DNA from: Brucella pseudintermedia
GTDB taxonomy: Bacteria > Pseudomonadota > Alphaproteobacteria > Rhizobiales > Rhizobiaceae
DNA: 64,000 nucleotides
Direction: 5' to 3' (one strand)
Assembly: GCF_042697365.1 (NCBI RefSeq)
Contig: NZ_CP137605.1
Shown: piece by piece, positions 31,744-39,933 of the stretch
Layout: each line of letters starts with the position of its first letter
How positions within the stretch are numbered: position 1 is the stretch's first letter
Notes under the pieces: model-generated
What the model was told of the DNA's origin: nothing
Database searches by the model: none
Seen by the model: the letters and a program-made list of their open reading frames with translations, nothing else
Position numbers and translations under genes: made by a program

Positions 31744-33126
31744 ATGTCCTACGAAGATCTATTGGCGCGTAAAAGCGCTGATGTGCCTTTGCGCGGACTT
31801 TCAAACATACCCAAGTTGCACGACGGTATGTTTGCTTATCAGCGCGACGTGACTGAATTCCTTCTTGGTGTGGGCGGAGGTGCCGCTTTTCTTGATACTG
31901 GGCTGGGGAAAAGTTTCGTTGCTCTCGAATGGGCGCGAGTAGTTGCGGAGCATACAGGCAAGCCTGTCCTGATGCTTGCGCCCCTTGCCGTCGCGCCTCA
32001 ACACGTTAGAGAGGCCAAGAAGTTCGGATATGACGCCGCGCAGGTCGTGCGCTCTCACGATGAGGTCGGGCCGGGGGTTAATGTCACCAACTATGCCAAG
32101 ATCGACCATTTTGACGCTGAAGCGTTCGGCGGGGTGGTCTTGGATGAATCCAGTATCATCAAGAATTTCACCGGGCAGACAACGCGTAAGATGATGGCTA
32201 TGTGGTCAACCACACCATATCGGCTCGCCTGTACTGCTACGCCAGCGCCGAACGATCATATGGAACTGGGCCAGCACTCGCAGTTCCTAGGCGTGATGCA
32301 GTCGAATGAAATGCTGACCCGCTGGTTTATTGCCGACCAGACCAATATGGGTCGCTACCGCTTGAAAGGTCACGCTGTTAAGCCGTTCTGGAATTGGGTA
32401 GCAAGCTGGGCCCGGTGCATATCAAAGCCGTCTGACCTTGGCTACTCGGACGATGGATTTGAACTGCCGCCATTGGAAACGTTTAAGCACGAAATTCGAG
32501 CTGACGTTTCCGTCGATACCGGCGACCTGCTTTTCAGAATTCCTGATACGAGCGCGACTGCTATTCACAAGGAAAAGCGACTGACTGCCGATGCGAGGGC
32601 CGAAGCCATTGCGGAGCAAGTTAATTCCGAAAATGGGGAGCCTTGGATCGTTTGGTGCGATACCGATTACGAGGCTGACGCGCTGACCAGCCGCATTCCT
32701 GGAGCAGTCGAGGTACGGGGCTCTATGTCCGACGCGGTAAAAGAGGAAAGGCTCGTTGGGTTCAGTGAAGGAAACATCAGGGTACTTGTCAGCAAGCCTT
32801 CAATAGCGGGCTTCGGCCTTAACTGGCAGCATTGCGCGCGGATGGCATTTGTCGGGCTATCTTTCAGCTACGAGGCTTATTATCAGGCCGTCCGGCGCTG
32901 TTATCGTTTTGGTCAGAAACGCCCTGTGCACGTTCACATTGCACTTGCCGATACCGAACGCGCGATCTGGGACACGGTCAACCGCAAGAGCGACGATCAT
33001 GAACAGATGAAGATCGAAATGTACGCCGCCATGCGTCGAGCGCACGAAAAGCGACAAGTCAAAATCGACTACCAGCCAACACAGCCAATTTCGTTGCCAT
33101 CATGGCTCAAAGGAGTGTCAGCATGA
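31744..33126 (+). CDS. SNF2/DEAD-like helicase
   Basis: A 460-residue superfamily 2 ATPase. Walker A is DTGLGKS (51-57), the DExx box is DESS (135-138, VVLDESSIIKN), ACTATPAPND is motif III, and the C-terminal motif VI is RRCYRFGQKRPVHVH. The RFGQ form is typical of SNF2 translocases. It overlaps the methyltransferase start by 4 nt, so the two proteins are made together. Phage pairs of this kind are often annotated but not characterised. Start ATG 31744 follows CACGAGGAG. Confidence 0.87.
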   Translation: MSYEDLLARKSADVPLRGLSNIPKLHDGMFAYQRDVTEFLLGVGGGAAFLDTGLGKSFVALEWARVVAEHTGKPVLMLAPLAVAPQHVREAKKFGYDAAQVVRSHDEVGPGVNVTNYAKIDHFDAEAFGGVVLDESSIIKNFTGQTTRKMMAMWSTTPYRLACTATPAPNDHMELGQHSQFLGVMQSNEMLTRWFIADQTNMGRYRLKGHAVKPFWNWVASWARCISKPSDLGYSDDGFELPPLETFKHEIRADVSVDTGDLLFRIPDTSATAIHKEKRLTADARAEAIAEQVNSENGEPWIVWCDTDYEADALTSRIPGAVEVRGSMSDAVKEERLVGFSEGNIRVLVSKPSIAGFGLNWQHCARMAFVGLSFSYEAYYQAVRRCYRFGQKRPVHVHIALADTERAIWDTVNRKSDDHEQMKIEMYAAMRRAHEKRQVKIDYQPTQPISLPSWLKGVSA

Positions 33127-34067
33127 CCTTTGTTCTCGATCAATCATCCGGTGAAAAGTGGGCCGCCTACAACGCCGATTGTGTGCCCTTTACAGCCAGC
33201 CTTCCTGATAGCTCGATTGATTTCAGCGTATATTCTCCGCCGTTTTCGTCGTTGTATATCTATTCCGAGAGCGTTGCCGACATGGGCAACTGCGCATCGG
33301 ATGACGAATTTTTCGAACAATATCGCTATCTTGTGCGCGAAAAGCTGCGGGTCACTCGACCTGGGCGACTTACCGCCATCCACGTTAAAGACCTGGTTTA
33401 CTACCAAAACAGTAGTGAACGTGGCACAGCCGGACTGCGCCCTTTCTCCGACGACTGCACCCGACTGCACATTGAGGAGGGATGGGATTTCCATTCGCGA
33501 ATTACGATTTGGCGCGATCCGGTGCGAGAAATGCAAAAGACCAAAGCGCATGGCCTGCTTTGGAAGACGTTGCGCGCCGATAGCACTTTCAGCCGTATGG
33601 GGCTGCCTGAATATCTGCTGGTTTTCAGAAAGTGGGCAAAACCAGGTGAGGAAGTCGTGCCGGTCACGCACACCAAGGAAAGCTTTCCAGTCGAAGAATG
33701 GCAGGATCATGCTTCGCCAGTTTGGAATTTTAGTAAGCAGGATTTGCCAGAAACTGACGTACTCAACGTCAAGGTTGCGCGATCTGATAAGGACGAAAAG
33801 CACCTGTGTCCCATGCCTTTGAATATCACAAAGCGCGCCTTGCGCATGTGGTCCAATCGCGGCGATCGGGTATTTTCACCATTTATGGGTATTGGCTCGG
33901 AGGGGTACGTTTCACTTCAGGAAGGCCGGCGCTTTGTTGGAACGGAGCTTAACCCGAATTACTTCCGGCAGGCAGTGAAGAATCTGACCGAAGCCGCGGC
34001 TTATAGCGAAGCTCCTTCGCTTTTTGCATCTAACGACAACAACCCGGAGGCTGCAAATGCAGCCTGA
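33123..34067 (+). CDS. Site-specific DNA methyltransferase (beta class)
   Basis: A 314-residue amino-methyltransferase. The catalytic motif IV is SPPF (38-41) and the SAM motif lies C-terminal (VFSPFMGIGSEGYVSLQ, then GRRFVGTELN), the beta-class order seen in N4-cytosine and some N6-adenine enzymes. SPPF rather than DPPY favours N4-cytosine, though this is not certain. No partner restriction gene is visible, so it is likely an orphan that protects phage DNA or works with the SNF2 protein it overlaps by 4 nt. The tail contains SNDN. Confidence 0.88.
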   Translation: MTFVLDQSSGEKWAAYNADCVPFTASLPDSSIDFSVYSPPFSSLYIYSESVADMGNCASDDEFFEQYRYLVREKLRVTRPGRLTAIHVKDLVYYQNSSERGTAGLRPFSDDCTRLHIEEGWDFHSRITIWRDPVREMQKTKAHGLLWKTLRADSTFSRMGLPEYLLVFRKWAKPGEEVVPVTHTKESFPVEEWQDHASPVWNFSKQDLPETDVLNVKVARSDKDEKHLCPMPLNITKRALRMWSNRGDRVFSPFMGIGSEGYVSLQEGRRFVGTELNPNYFRQAVKNLTEAAAYSEAPSLFASNDNNPEAANAA

Positions 34068-34377
34068 CGCCGACGTCTGTCACGTCTGCGCCCGTCACGC
34101 CGTAGGCCTCGGCGTACAAGCAGACCGCGAGCCGATCCGATGGCTCTGCAAGGAATGCGCCGACATTGCCGAACATATCCGGCACCGGCGGCGATTGGAC
34201 CCTTACGAACTGCGCGCGCTTGATACCGGCGTTGAGGCGGTGGGGGAGTACCTTCAAGAGTTGGGAAAGACCGACCTTAAGGAAATGGATGAACTAGAGG
34301 CACGGATGCTCGTCAAAGCCGCGTGGGAAGGCTGCGGGCGAGGGATGCGGGAAGCGTTGAAGGAGGCGCCGTTTTGA
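34057..34377 (+). CDS. Small zinc-knuckle protein (DUF6511-like)
   Basis: A 106-residue protein from ATG 34057, overlapping the methyltransferase end by 11 nt. Cys8/Cys11 and Cys31/Cys34 (VCHVCARH, WLCKECADI) form a zinc knuckle; a helical C-terminal half follows. The resemblance to DUF6511 is from memory. The function is unknown. Confidence 0.65.
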   Translation: MQPDADVCHVCARHAVGLGVQADREPIRWLCKECADIAEHIRHRRRLDPYELRALDTGVEAVGEYLQELGKTDLKEMDELEARMLVKAAWEGCGRGMREALKEAPF

Positions 34378-34441
34378 TGAGACACGACAACGTTGTCGCT
34401 AGCCGCAGCAATACGCGTATGCCGAACGGCATCGTGTGATA

Positions 34442-34930
34442 CTAACGTCTTCTGCCTTCGTAAAGAGGCGCCCACTCGCCGATGAGTGCAGCTTCAAGGG
34501 TATTCATGACTCTCCGCGGAGTTGTATCAGGAAATAAAAAATCAATTCGCACTGTGTGTTGCCAAATCCAATCTTTAACATTCTCAGGGGTGATTGGCGC
34601 GCCGTCGAGTGGTGACGCAGCGCAAATACTCCTAGCGAGAGTACTAGGTACAGATGGGATTAAGTGATAATGGTGATAGCTATAACGCGACTGGTTCCTT
34701 TGACTGGCTTGGCCCACTTTCAATGTAATCAAGCTATCCCGTAGGTGGAATGAGTAAATAGCCTTCTGGCTTCTTGGTAGCGGTGGGATTGGTTTGTCAT
34801 GCACCAAAATCCGCTGCTCAACCAATGCACCATCAATATCGCTGAAGTGCTGGATAAGCTTGCTTCTCAAAAAGGCCAGTGAAAGCTCAGCCTTATGCGA
34901 CAATGGCTGAAGCGATCCGTCAAGAAACAT
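34442..34930 (-). CDS. GIY-YIG-like minus-strand cargo protein
   Basis: A 162-residue protein against the rightward operon. ITLKVGQASQRNQSRYSYHH, then STLARSI, and a closing LEAALIGEWAPLYEGRRR resemble the catalytic core order of GIY-YIG nucleases (K-V/I-G, Arg, His, and a C-terminal Glu). The match is by eye and the GIY/YIG strands are degenerate. Its 5' end lies about 30 nt from the primase ATG. It is a candidate moron; a DNA-nicking or anti-phage nuclease role would be an inference. Confidence 0.6.
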   Translation of the reverse strand: MFLDGSLQPLSHKAELSLAFLRSKLIQHFSDIDGALVEQRILVHDKPIPPLPRSQKAIYSFHLRDSLITLKVGQASQRNQSRYSYHHYHLIPSVPSTLARSICAASPLDGAPITPENVKDWIWQHTVRIDFLFPDTTPRRVMNTLEAALIGEWAPLYEGRRR

Positions 34931-34959
34931 ACATCCCCCCTATTTCTCAGGGAGACTTT

Positions 34960-37143
34960 ATGCATATTTCGCCGGAACTCAATACCGACCCCATGCTTGA
35001 CGTCGCTTTGTCTTACACGGCGCGCAACTGGCCTGTATTTCCATGCCGTGCCGCCGATGAGGAGTTCGTAGACGAGGATGGTCTTATCGAAATCCTCGCT
35101 ACCAAAACTCCGCTGACCTCAAACGGGTTCCGTGGCGCGACGCTGAATGAGCGAATTGTGCGTGAACTCTGGCGCCGCAATCCAGGTGCAATGGTCGGCG
35201 TGCCGACAGGAGCGCCTATCGGCGCGTGGGTGCTGGATATTGATCCGAAGCACGGCGGGCCGGATACGCTCACCGCCTTGGAGGCTGAGCACGGTGCATT
35301 GCCGGCCACGCTCACCGCTGAAACTACGAGCGGAGGCCGTCATTACTTCTTCAGGCACAAGGCTGGCGTTCGCAATCGTGGTGCTCTGGGCGCTGGCATC
35401 GATGTTCGTGGCGACGGCGGCTATGTCATAGCGGCTGGCAGCGTGCCTGCTGTTGGCCAGCCTTACCGCTGGCTGGTCGATATGGATCCCGTCGATGCGC
35501 CGGACTGGCTGCTGGAGCTTGTCCTGCCACGGTCATACGACAGCACGACCATGTACCAGGCACCGTCGGTCTCGGGCACGATCAACGACCGGTACGTCGA
35601 GCGCGCGGTACAGTCTGAGCTCGACGACCTCGCCATGGAACCGATGGGTAACCGCAACAACCGCCTGAACGACGCAGCGTTCCGACTGGGGACCTTCGTT
35701 GGCGCTGGGGCCTTGGCGGAATCCGAAGCGCGGGCCTTGCTACAAGACGTGGCGCGCGGCTGGGGCAGGGACTTCCCCCGTTGCTGCAAAACGATCGACA
35801 ATGGGCTGAAGGCTGGCAAGATGCATCCGCGTCAGGCACCAGAAGCCGTCAACGACAATACCAAGCTCGTGGACATTACACGCATGCTCGACAATGCGCG
35901 GGCGAAGGTGGAGGGCGGAGAGGTCAACCCAGAAGAACTGGTGACGACCGTCCAGATTGATCCAGAGAAGTTACCGCCCATCGAAGAAGAGGTCACCGAA
36001 CAACCCATCCTCGCAGCTACGCCGTTCCAGTGGAAAGACCCGTCGACGCTGCCGCGCCGCGAGTTCGCTTTCGGTCGGCATTTCATCCGCAAGTACGTCT
36101 CGGTTACTGTTGCGCCCGGCGGGCTTGGCAAGACTGCCAACAGTATCGTGGAAGCGCTGGCCATGGCGTCAGGCAAAGCGTTGAACGGTGTTAAGCCCCC
36201 GCGCCGCCTTAAGGTCTGGCTGTTTAACGTCGAAGATCCGCGCGACGAGTTGGAGCGGCGCATCATGGCGGCGTGCATCCACTTCAATCTCAAGCCTGAA
36301 GATATTGATGGACACCTGTTCCTCGACAGCGGCCGAGAGCAGGAACTGGTCGTTGCTATCGACGACAAGAAGGGAGTCAAAATCCAAGAGCCGATCGTCG
36401 AGGCTGTTGCCGAAACCATCCTTGCCAATGGCATTGACGTGATGATCGTCGATCCATTTGTGTCGACGCACCAGGTCAATGAAAACGACAACGGCGCAAT
36501 CGACAAGGTCGCGAAGCTCTGGGCGCAGATCGCGGATTACACGAACTGCTCCATCGACATCGTGCACCACCTACGCAAGGTCAGCGATCGCGAGGCTACC
36601 GTCGAAGATGCTCGTGGTGCTGTGGCTCTGATCGGCGCAGCGCGTTCGGTGCGCGTGCTTAACCGCATGTCAGAAGCGCAAGCTAACGAGGCAGGCATTC
36701 CCGGCATGGATCGGTTCGGCTACTTCTCGATCACATACGGCAAGTCGAACCTTACGCCGCTCTCACACCGGTTGGACTGGCGGCACATCGAAAGCGTGGC
36801 GTTGGGTAACGGGCGCGGCCTGACCCAGCCGCAGGACCATGCGCCCGTCGTGACCGAATGGCATTGGCCGTCCAGCGAGGAAGTTGCCGAAGGGCTATCG
36901 GACGAGCAGAAAGACGCAATCCGTGGTGCCGTGAACGGCGGCATGTATAAGCAGGCGCCGCAGGCCAAAGACTGGGTTGGTCACGCGGTCGCTTATGCGC
37001 TGGGGCTGGATGTCGACGACGAGGTGCAGAAGAAGCGTGCGGGCCTTATTACCAAGGCGCTGTTCAAGGAAGGGTTTCTCGCAAAAGTCGAGGAGCGCGA
37101 TCCGGTGCAGCGGAAAACGACATCGTTTGTGAGGGCGGTTTAG
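34960..37143 (+). CDS. Primase-polymerase fused to RepA-like helicase
   Basis: A 727-residue replication protein. Residues 10-190 form a bifunctional primase-polymerase domain with Asp93/Asp95 (WVLDIDPKHGG), His128 (SGGRHYFF) and Asp149 (GIDVRGDGGYV). A linker domain (about 205-290) and VNDN (297-300) precede a RecA-fold hexameric helicase with Walker A APGGLGKT (385-392), Walker B DVMIVDP (493-499) and VHHLRK (535-540). It can prime and unwind DNA at the phage origin. ATG 34960 with AGGGAG is preferred over the longer frame. Confidence 0.9.
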   Translation: MHISPELNTDPMLDVALSYTARNWPVFPCRAADEEFVDEDGLIEILATKTPLTSNGFRGATLNERIVRELWRRNPGAMVGVPTGAPIGAWVLDIDPKHGGPDTLTALEAEHGALPATLTAETTSGGRHYFFRHKAGVRNRGALGAGIDVRGDGGYVIAAGSVPAVGQPYRWLVDMDPVDAPDWLLELVLPRSYDSTTMYQAPSVSGTINDRYVERAVQSELDDLAMEPMGNRNNRLNDAAFRLGTFVGAGALAESEARALLQDVARGWGRDFPRCCKTIDNGLKAGKMHPRQAPEAVNDNTKLVDITRMLDNARAKVEGGEVNPEELVTTVQIDPEKLPPIEEEVTEQPILAATPFQWKDPSTLPRREFAFGRHFIRKYVSVTVAPGGLGKTANSIVEALAMASGKALNGVKPPRRLKVWLFNVEDPRDELERRIMAACIHFNLKPEDIDGHLFLDSGREQELVVAIDDKKGVKIQEPIVEAVAETILANGIDVMIVDPFVSTHQVNENDNGAIDKVAKLWAQIADYTNCSIDIVHHLRKVSDREATVEDARGAVALIGAARSVRVLNRMSEAQANEAGIPGMDRFGYFSITYGKSNLTPLSHRLDWRHIESVALGNGRGLTQPQDHAPVVTEWHWPSSEEVAEGLSDEQKDAIRGAVNGGMYKQAPQAKDWVGHAVAYALGLDVDDEVQKKRAGLITKALFKEGFLAKVEERDPVQRKTTSFVRAV

Positions 37144-37183
37144 GTACGCAGATCAGCGCCGGTAACGCAGCGCAAGGTAAAGG

Positions 37184-37212
37184 AAAGCGGGGCTTAGGCT
37201 CCGCTTTTCTTG
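37184..37212 (+). terminator. Terminator at end of replication module
   Basis: A stem, AAAGCGG (37184-37190) with CCGCTTT (37201-37207), is followed by TCTTGTT. It ends the rightward early transcript after the primase. Confidence 0.7.
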
Positions 37213-37256
37213 TTATCGTGTTTTCAATGGACAATAGCATCAGATTTGAGCCACTT

Positions 37257-37664
37257 TTACCCCCCGGAGGGAACCGGGCAAGAAAGATCACCTTCTTCGC
37301 AGTTCAGATATTCAGAGAATTGCTTGTTTCTTTCCGTTGTCAGCTTTTCACGACATATAGCTACTGTCATCGGATGTACGCTACCGCCAGCGGTCCCCGA
37401 TGCAGAGAAATTGCACTCAGCGTCGCGGAATTTGACCCAGGCGCGCTGTGAGGTGATCAGAAGCTTCTTGGCGTCGTCGTCGTCAGCAAGGCGCTTCTCG
37501 ATCTCTCTGTAATGCGCGTTAAGCTGCTTATCTGCTTTCGCGAAGTCGTCGTTGGCGCACTTGTTCATTGTGGCCTGATCTTGCGCATTCTCGCACTCAG
37601 AGGATGCTAAAGCAGAGCCCGAGAAGAACATGGCTGTTAACGCTATGGCGATATATTTAAACAT
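37257..37664 (-). CDS. LprI-like (DUF1311) secreted protein
   Basis: A 135-residue exported protein from ATG 37664 (GGAGGG 6 nt upstream). The signal peptide is MFKYIAIALTAMFFSGSALA. The mature part has the DUF1311/LprI pattern: CENAQDQATMNKCANDDFAKA, LNAHYREIEKRL, SQRAWVKFRDAEC and a late Cys in AICREKL. LprI family members bind or inhibit lysozyme. It is monocistronic on the minus strand, so it may be expressed in the lysogen as envelope cargo. Confidence 0.8.
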   Translation of the reverse strand: MFKYIAIALTAMFFSGSALASSECENAQDQATMNKCANDDFAKADKQLNAHYREIEKRLADDDDAKKLLITSQRAWVKFRDAECNFSASGTAGGSVHPMTVAICREKLTTERNKQFSEYLNCEEGDLSCPVPSGG

Positions 37665-37724
37665 TATGCCCTCCGTTACTTTAAAGTGATAATAATGTAA
37701 GAAATACCGTAAATTATAAATCAT

Positions 37725-38099
37725 GCATCTGGAATTGGAGGCGATGGTTAATGAGAAGGGGAACGCATTACTTATTAGAGAAAGCTGATGTTAGTGCCGG
37801 GAGGGCGGGAGAAACCCGTCTGCTGGATTTTCAGCCCCAGCTGATCAGCTTGCCAAGTCTTTCCTTCTGGTTTGGCTAAGCACGCGAAAAACTTACGGCG
37901 CGCTCGCACGGTGTTCAATACGCCCCGCCATCGAGCGGGGTTTCTGATCCATGATCGCCCTATCCTGTTGAGATATTAACTAAACCATTGGTTGATATTC
38001 CCTGTGCGTGTTGCACTTTGGCTACAGACATTGTTGGGGAAATGGGTATTTAGATCTCCTTGAAAGTTTTGATCTTTCTCGTCCATCTAAGGGGGTAAT
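37725..38099. other. Intergenic region before the Omp31-like gene
   Basis: About 375 bases with no gene. A hairpin, CCCCGC (37923-37928) with GCGGGG (37935-37940) followed by TTTCTG, looks like a terminator. The last 100 bases should carry the promoter of the outer-membrane protein gene; GGGGG lies 8 nt before its ATG. Confidence 0.5.
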
Positions 38100-38840
38100 A
38101 TGCGTTTGAAATCCATTCTTCTTGCATCCACCATTGCTGTTTCCTTTGTTTCGGGGGCGAAAGCTGCCGACGCAATCGTAGCAGAGCCGGCACCGGTCGC
38201 AGTGGACACATTTTCGTGGACTGGTGGCTATATTGGTATCAATGCTGGTTATGCCGGCGGCAAATTCAAGCATCCGTTCTCTGTTTATGACGAACTGTTT
38301 GATGAAACGCTTGTCTCTGGTTCGGTCAACTTCAACGCAAGCGGATTTGTTGGCGGTGTGCAGGTTGGCTACAACTGGCAATTCGACAACCGGTTTGTTG
38401 TAGGCGCAGAAGCTGACTTCCAAGGCTCAACTGTAAAGGGTGATGTCTCCGCCCATGCCGACGGACTTAGCGCGAACGCCGAAACCAAGATTGAATGGTT
38501 CGGTACCGTGCGTGCTCGTCTGGGCTATGCGGCTACCGAGCGCTTGCTCGTTTACGGTACGGGTGGTCTGGCTTACGGCAAGGTCAAGTCGGGCTACAGC
38601 CTGTCCGACGGTGTGGACAGCGTTGGCGAATCCACTTCGAAGACCAAGGCAGGTTGGACGATCGGTGCTGGTGCTGAATACGCGATCAACAACAACTGGA
38701 CGCTGAAGTCTGAGTATCTTTACACCGACCTTGGTAAGCGTACCCTGATCAACTACACGGATGCGGATCTGTTCAACTACAATCTGGAAAGCAAGGTGAA
38801 TTTTCACACTGTGCGGGTTGGTTTGAACTACAAGTTCTAA
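38100..38840 (+). CDS. omp31: Outer-membrane porin of the Omp25/Omp31 family
   Basis: A 246-residue beta-barrel protein. The signal peptide is MRLKSILLASTIAVSFVSGA, then KA; mature ADAIVAEPAPVAVDTFSWTG follows. FSWTGGYIGINAGYAGGKFK, AETKIEWFGTVRARLGYA and the C-terminal VRVGLNYKF with final Phe are near-identical to Brucella Omp31 as I recall it. It is a surface-exposed, haemin-binding-type porin. It has its own terminator and lies between phage replication and packaging modules, so it looks like cargo that may alter phage receptors or host surface. The symbol is by similarity. Confidence 0.88.
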   Translation: MRLKSILLASTIAVSFVSGAKAADAIVAEPAPVAVDTFSWTGGYIGINAGYAGGKFKHPFSVYDELFDETLVSGSVNFNASGFVGGVQVGYNWQFDNRFVVGAEADFQGSTVKGDVSAHADGLSANAETKIEWFGTVRARLGYAATERLLVYGTGGLAYGKVKSGYSLSDGVDSVGESTSKTKAGWTIGAGAEYAINNNWTLKSEYLYTDLGKRTLINYTDADLFNYNLESKVNFHTVRVGLNYKF

Positions 38841-38866
38841 TACGAGAAATATCTCCAGTCGTTTTG

Positions 38867-38897
38867 AACCGCTCGGTCTTGGCCGGGCGGTTTTTTG
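38867..38897 (+). terminator. Terminator of the Omp31-like gene
   Basis: A stem, AACCGCTCGG with CCGGGCGGTT, has a short loop and a long T run (TTTTTTG). Confidence 0.85.
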
Positions 38898-39423
38898 TTT
38901 GATCACAAAATGGATAAAATCTCGCCGAGTCGATGGCCTGCCTCACATTTGTAATTGCCCCCGAATGTGGGCCGAACCGTATCGTATTTCGCTCTCAATA
39001 CAACCCGATGTCATAATCAAAATACAACTTCTGATACTGCGAACTTCTTTGTGCGCACTTCTCGAAAAGACCAAAAAGAAGTTCGCAAATGCACGCTGCT
39101 TTTGGTGCGTAAGTGTTCTTATATAGAAACTTACGCACAAAGCGCGCGGCGCGCAGTTCTCGAGTTTTGAGAAGTGCGCACTTTTCCTGATTTTTGCCAA
39201 TTCCAGAATACAACCTGATTTGAGGCGGGCGCAAAATTTTCGCCACGCTGCGTCGACCATTAACACCACATTTATTGAGGCGCTGCACACTCGCATCGTC
39301 TCTACCGTCCACGCCACTTTCTGCTTGACACATTCGTTCGAGACTCATTCCATCTTTATATCGGACTACCATCCGATTCACGCCGCTACCAACGGCATAC
39401 CGCAATAAACACGAGGAGCTCAC
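38898..39423. other. Noncoding region with nested inverted repeats
   Basis: No credible gene is seen. Positions 39038-39181 carry three perfect inverted repeats: TGCGAACTTCTTT (39038-39050) with its complement at 39075-39087; GTGCGCACTTCTC (39051-39063) with its complement at 39169-39181; and GTGCGTAAGT (39105-39114) with its complement at 39129-39138. GCGCGCGGCGCGC lies between. An AACACGAGGAG leader closes the region. Confidence 0.6.
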
Positions 39424-39933
39424 ATGGCACGCAACCGCACGCGCGCGCCTTCATCTACGACCTCGACCGCCACCAAAACGCAAACCGTCCGCATCAACGG
39501 CGCCCGTGTCAAGATTACCACCCGCAATGGCCGCGTTACTACCAAGCCAGCCCCGCCGCTCGAATGGGAATTACAGGCGGCACAAGTAGCCAGCCTGCGC
39601 CGACTGCCACAGTACCAACGCCAGTTCCTGCTGGCGGGTGACATGAACGCCAGCAAGCGCGGGCCAAGAGCCCAAGCTCAGGCAATCGCAACAGGAATGA
39701 CCAGCGGCGAACCGGACCTTCGCATCTATGGCGAATACGGGCGTCTGCTGATGATCGAGAACAAGGTCGGGCAGGGGAGACTGTCGCCGGCCCAGAAAGA
39801 CCGCCACGCTGCCCTACAGCGGCTTGGCTACACGGTTCTGGTCATTCGGGCCACCACAACGACAGAAGCCGCTGAGCAGGCCGTTATGGCCGTTCTGGAG
39901 TGGCTGGCACAGGAGAAGCGGAAAGCAGCATGA
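39424..39933 (+). CDS. VRR-NUC domain nuclease
   Basis: A 169-residue protein with a basic, disordered N-terminus (about 50 residues) and a VRR-NUC fold: Asp98 in GEPDLRIY, Glu112-x-Lys114 in MIENKVG and Gln124 in SPAQKDRHAALQRLGY. VRR-NUC enzymes cut branched DNA such as Holliday junctions, useful before packaging. ATG 39424 follows AACACGAGGAG. It overlaps the next gene by 4 nt. Confidence 0.85.
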   Translation: MARNRTRAPSSTTSTATKTQTVRINGARVKITTRNGRVTTKPAPPLEWELQAAQVASLRRLPQYQRQFLLAGDMNASKRGPRAQAQAIATGMTSGEPDLRIYGEYGRLLMIENKVGQGRLSPAQKDRHAALQRLGYTVLVIRATTTTEAAEQAVMAVLEWLAQEKRKAA

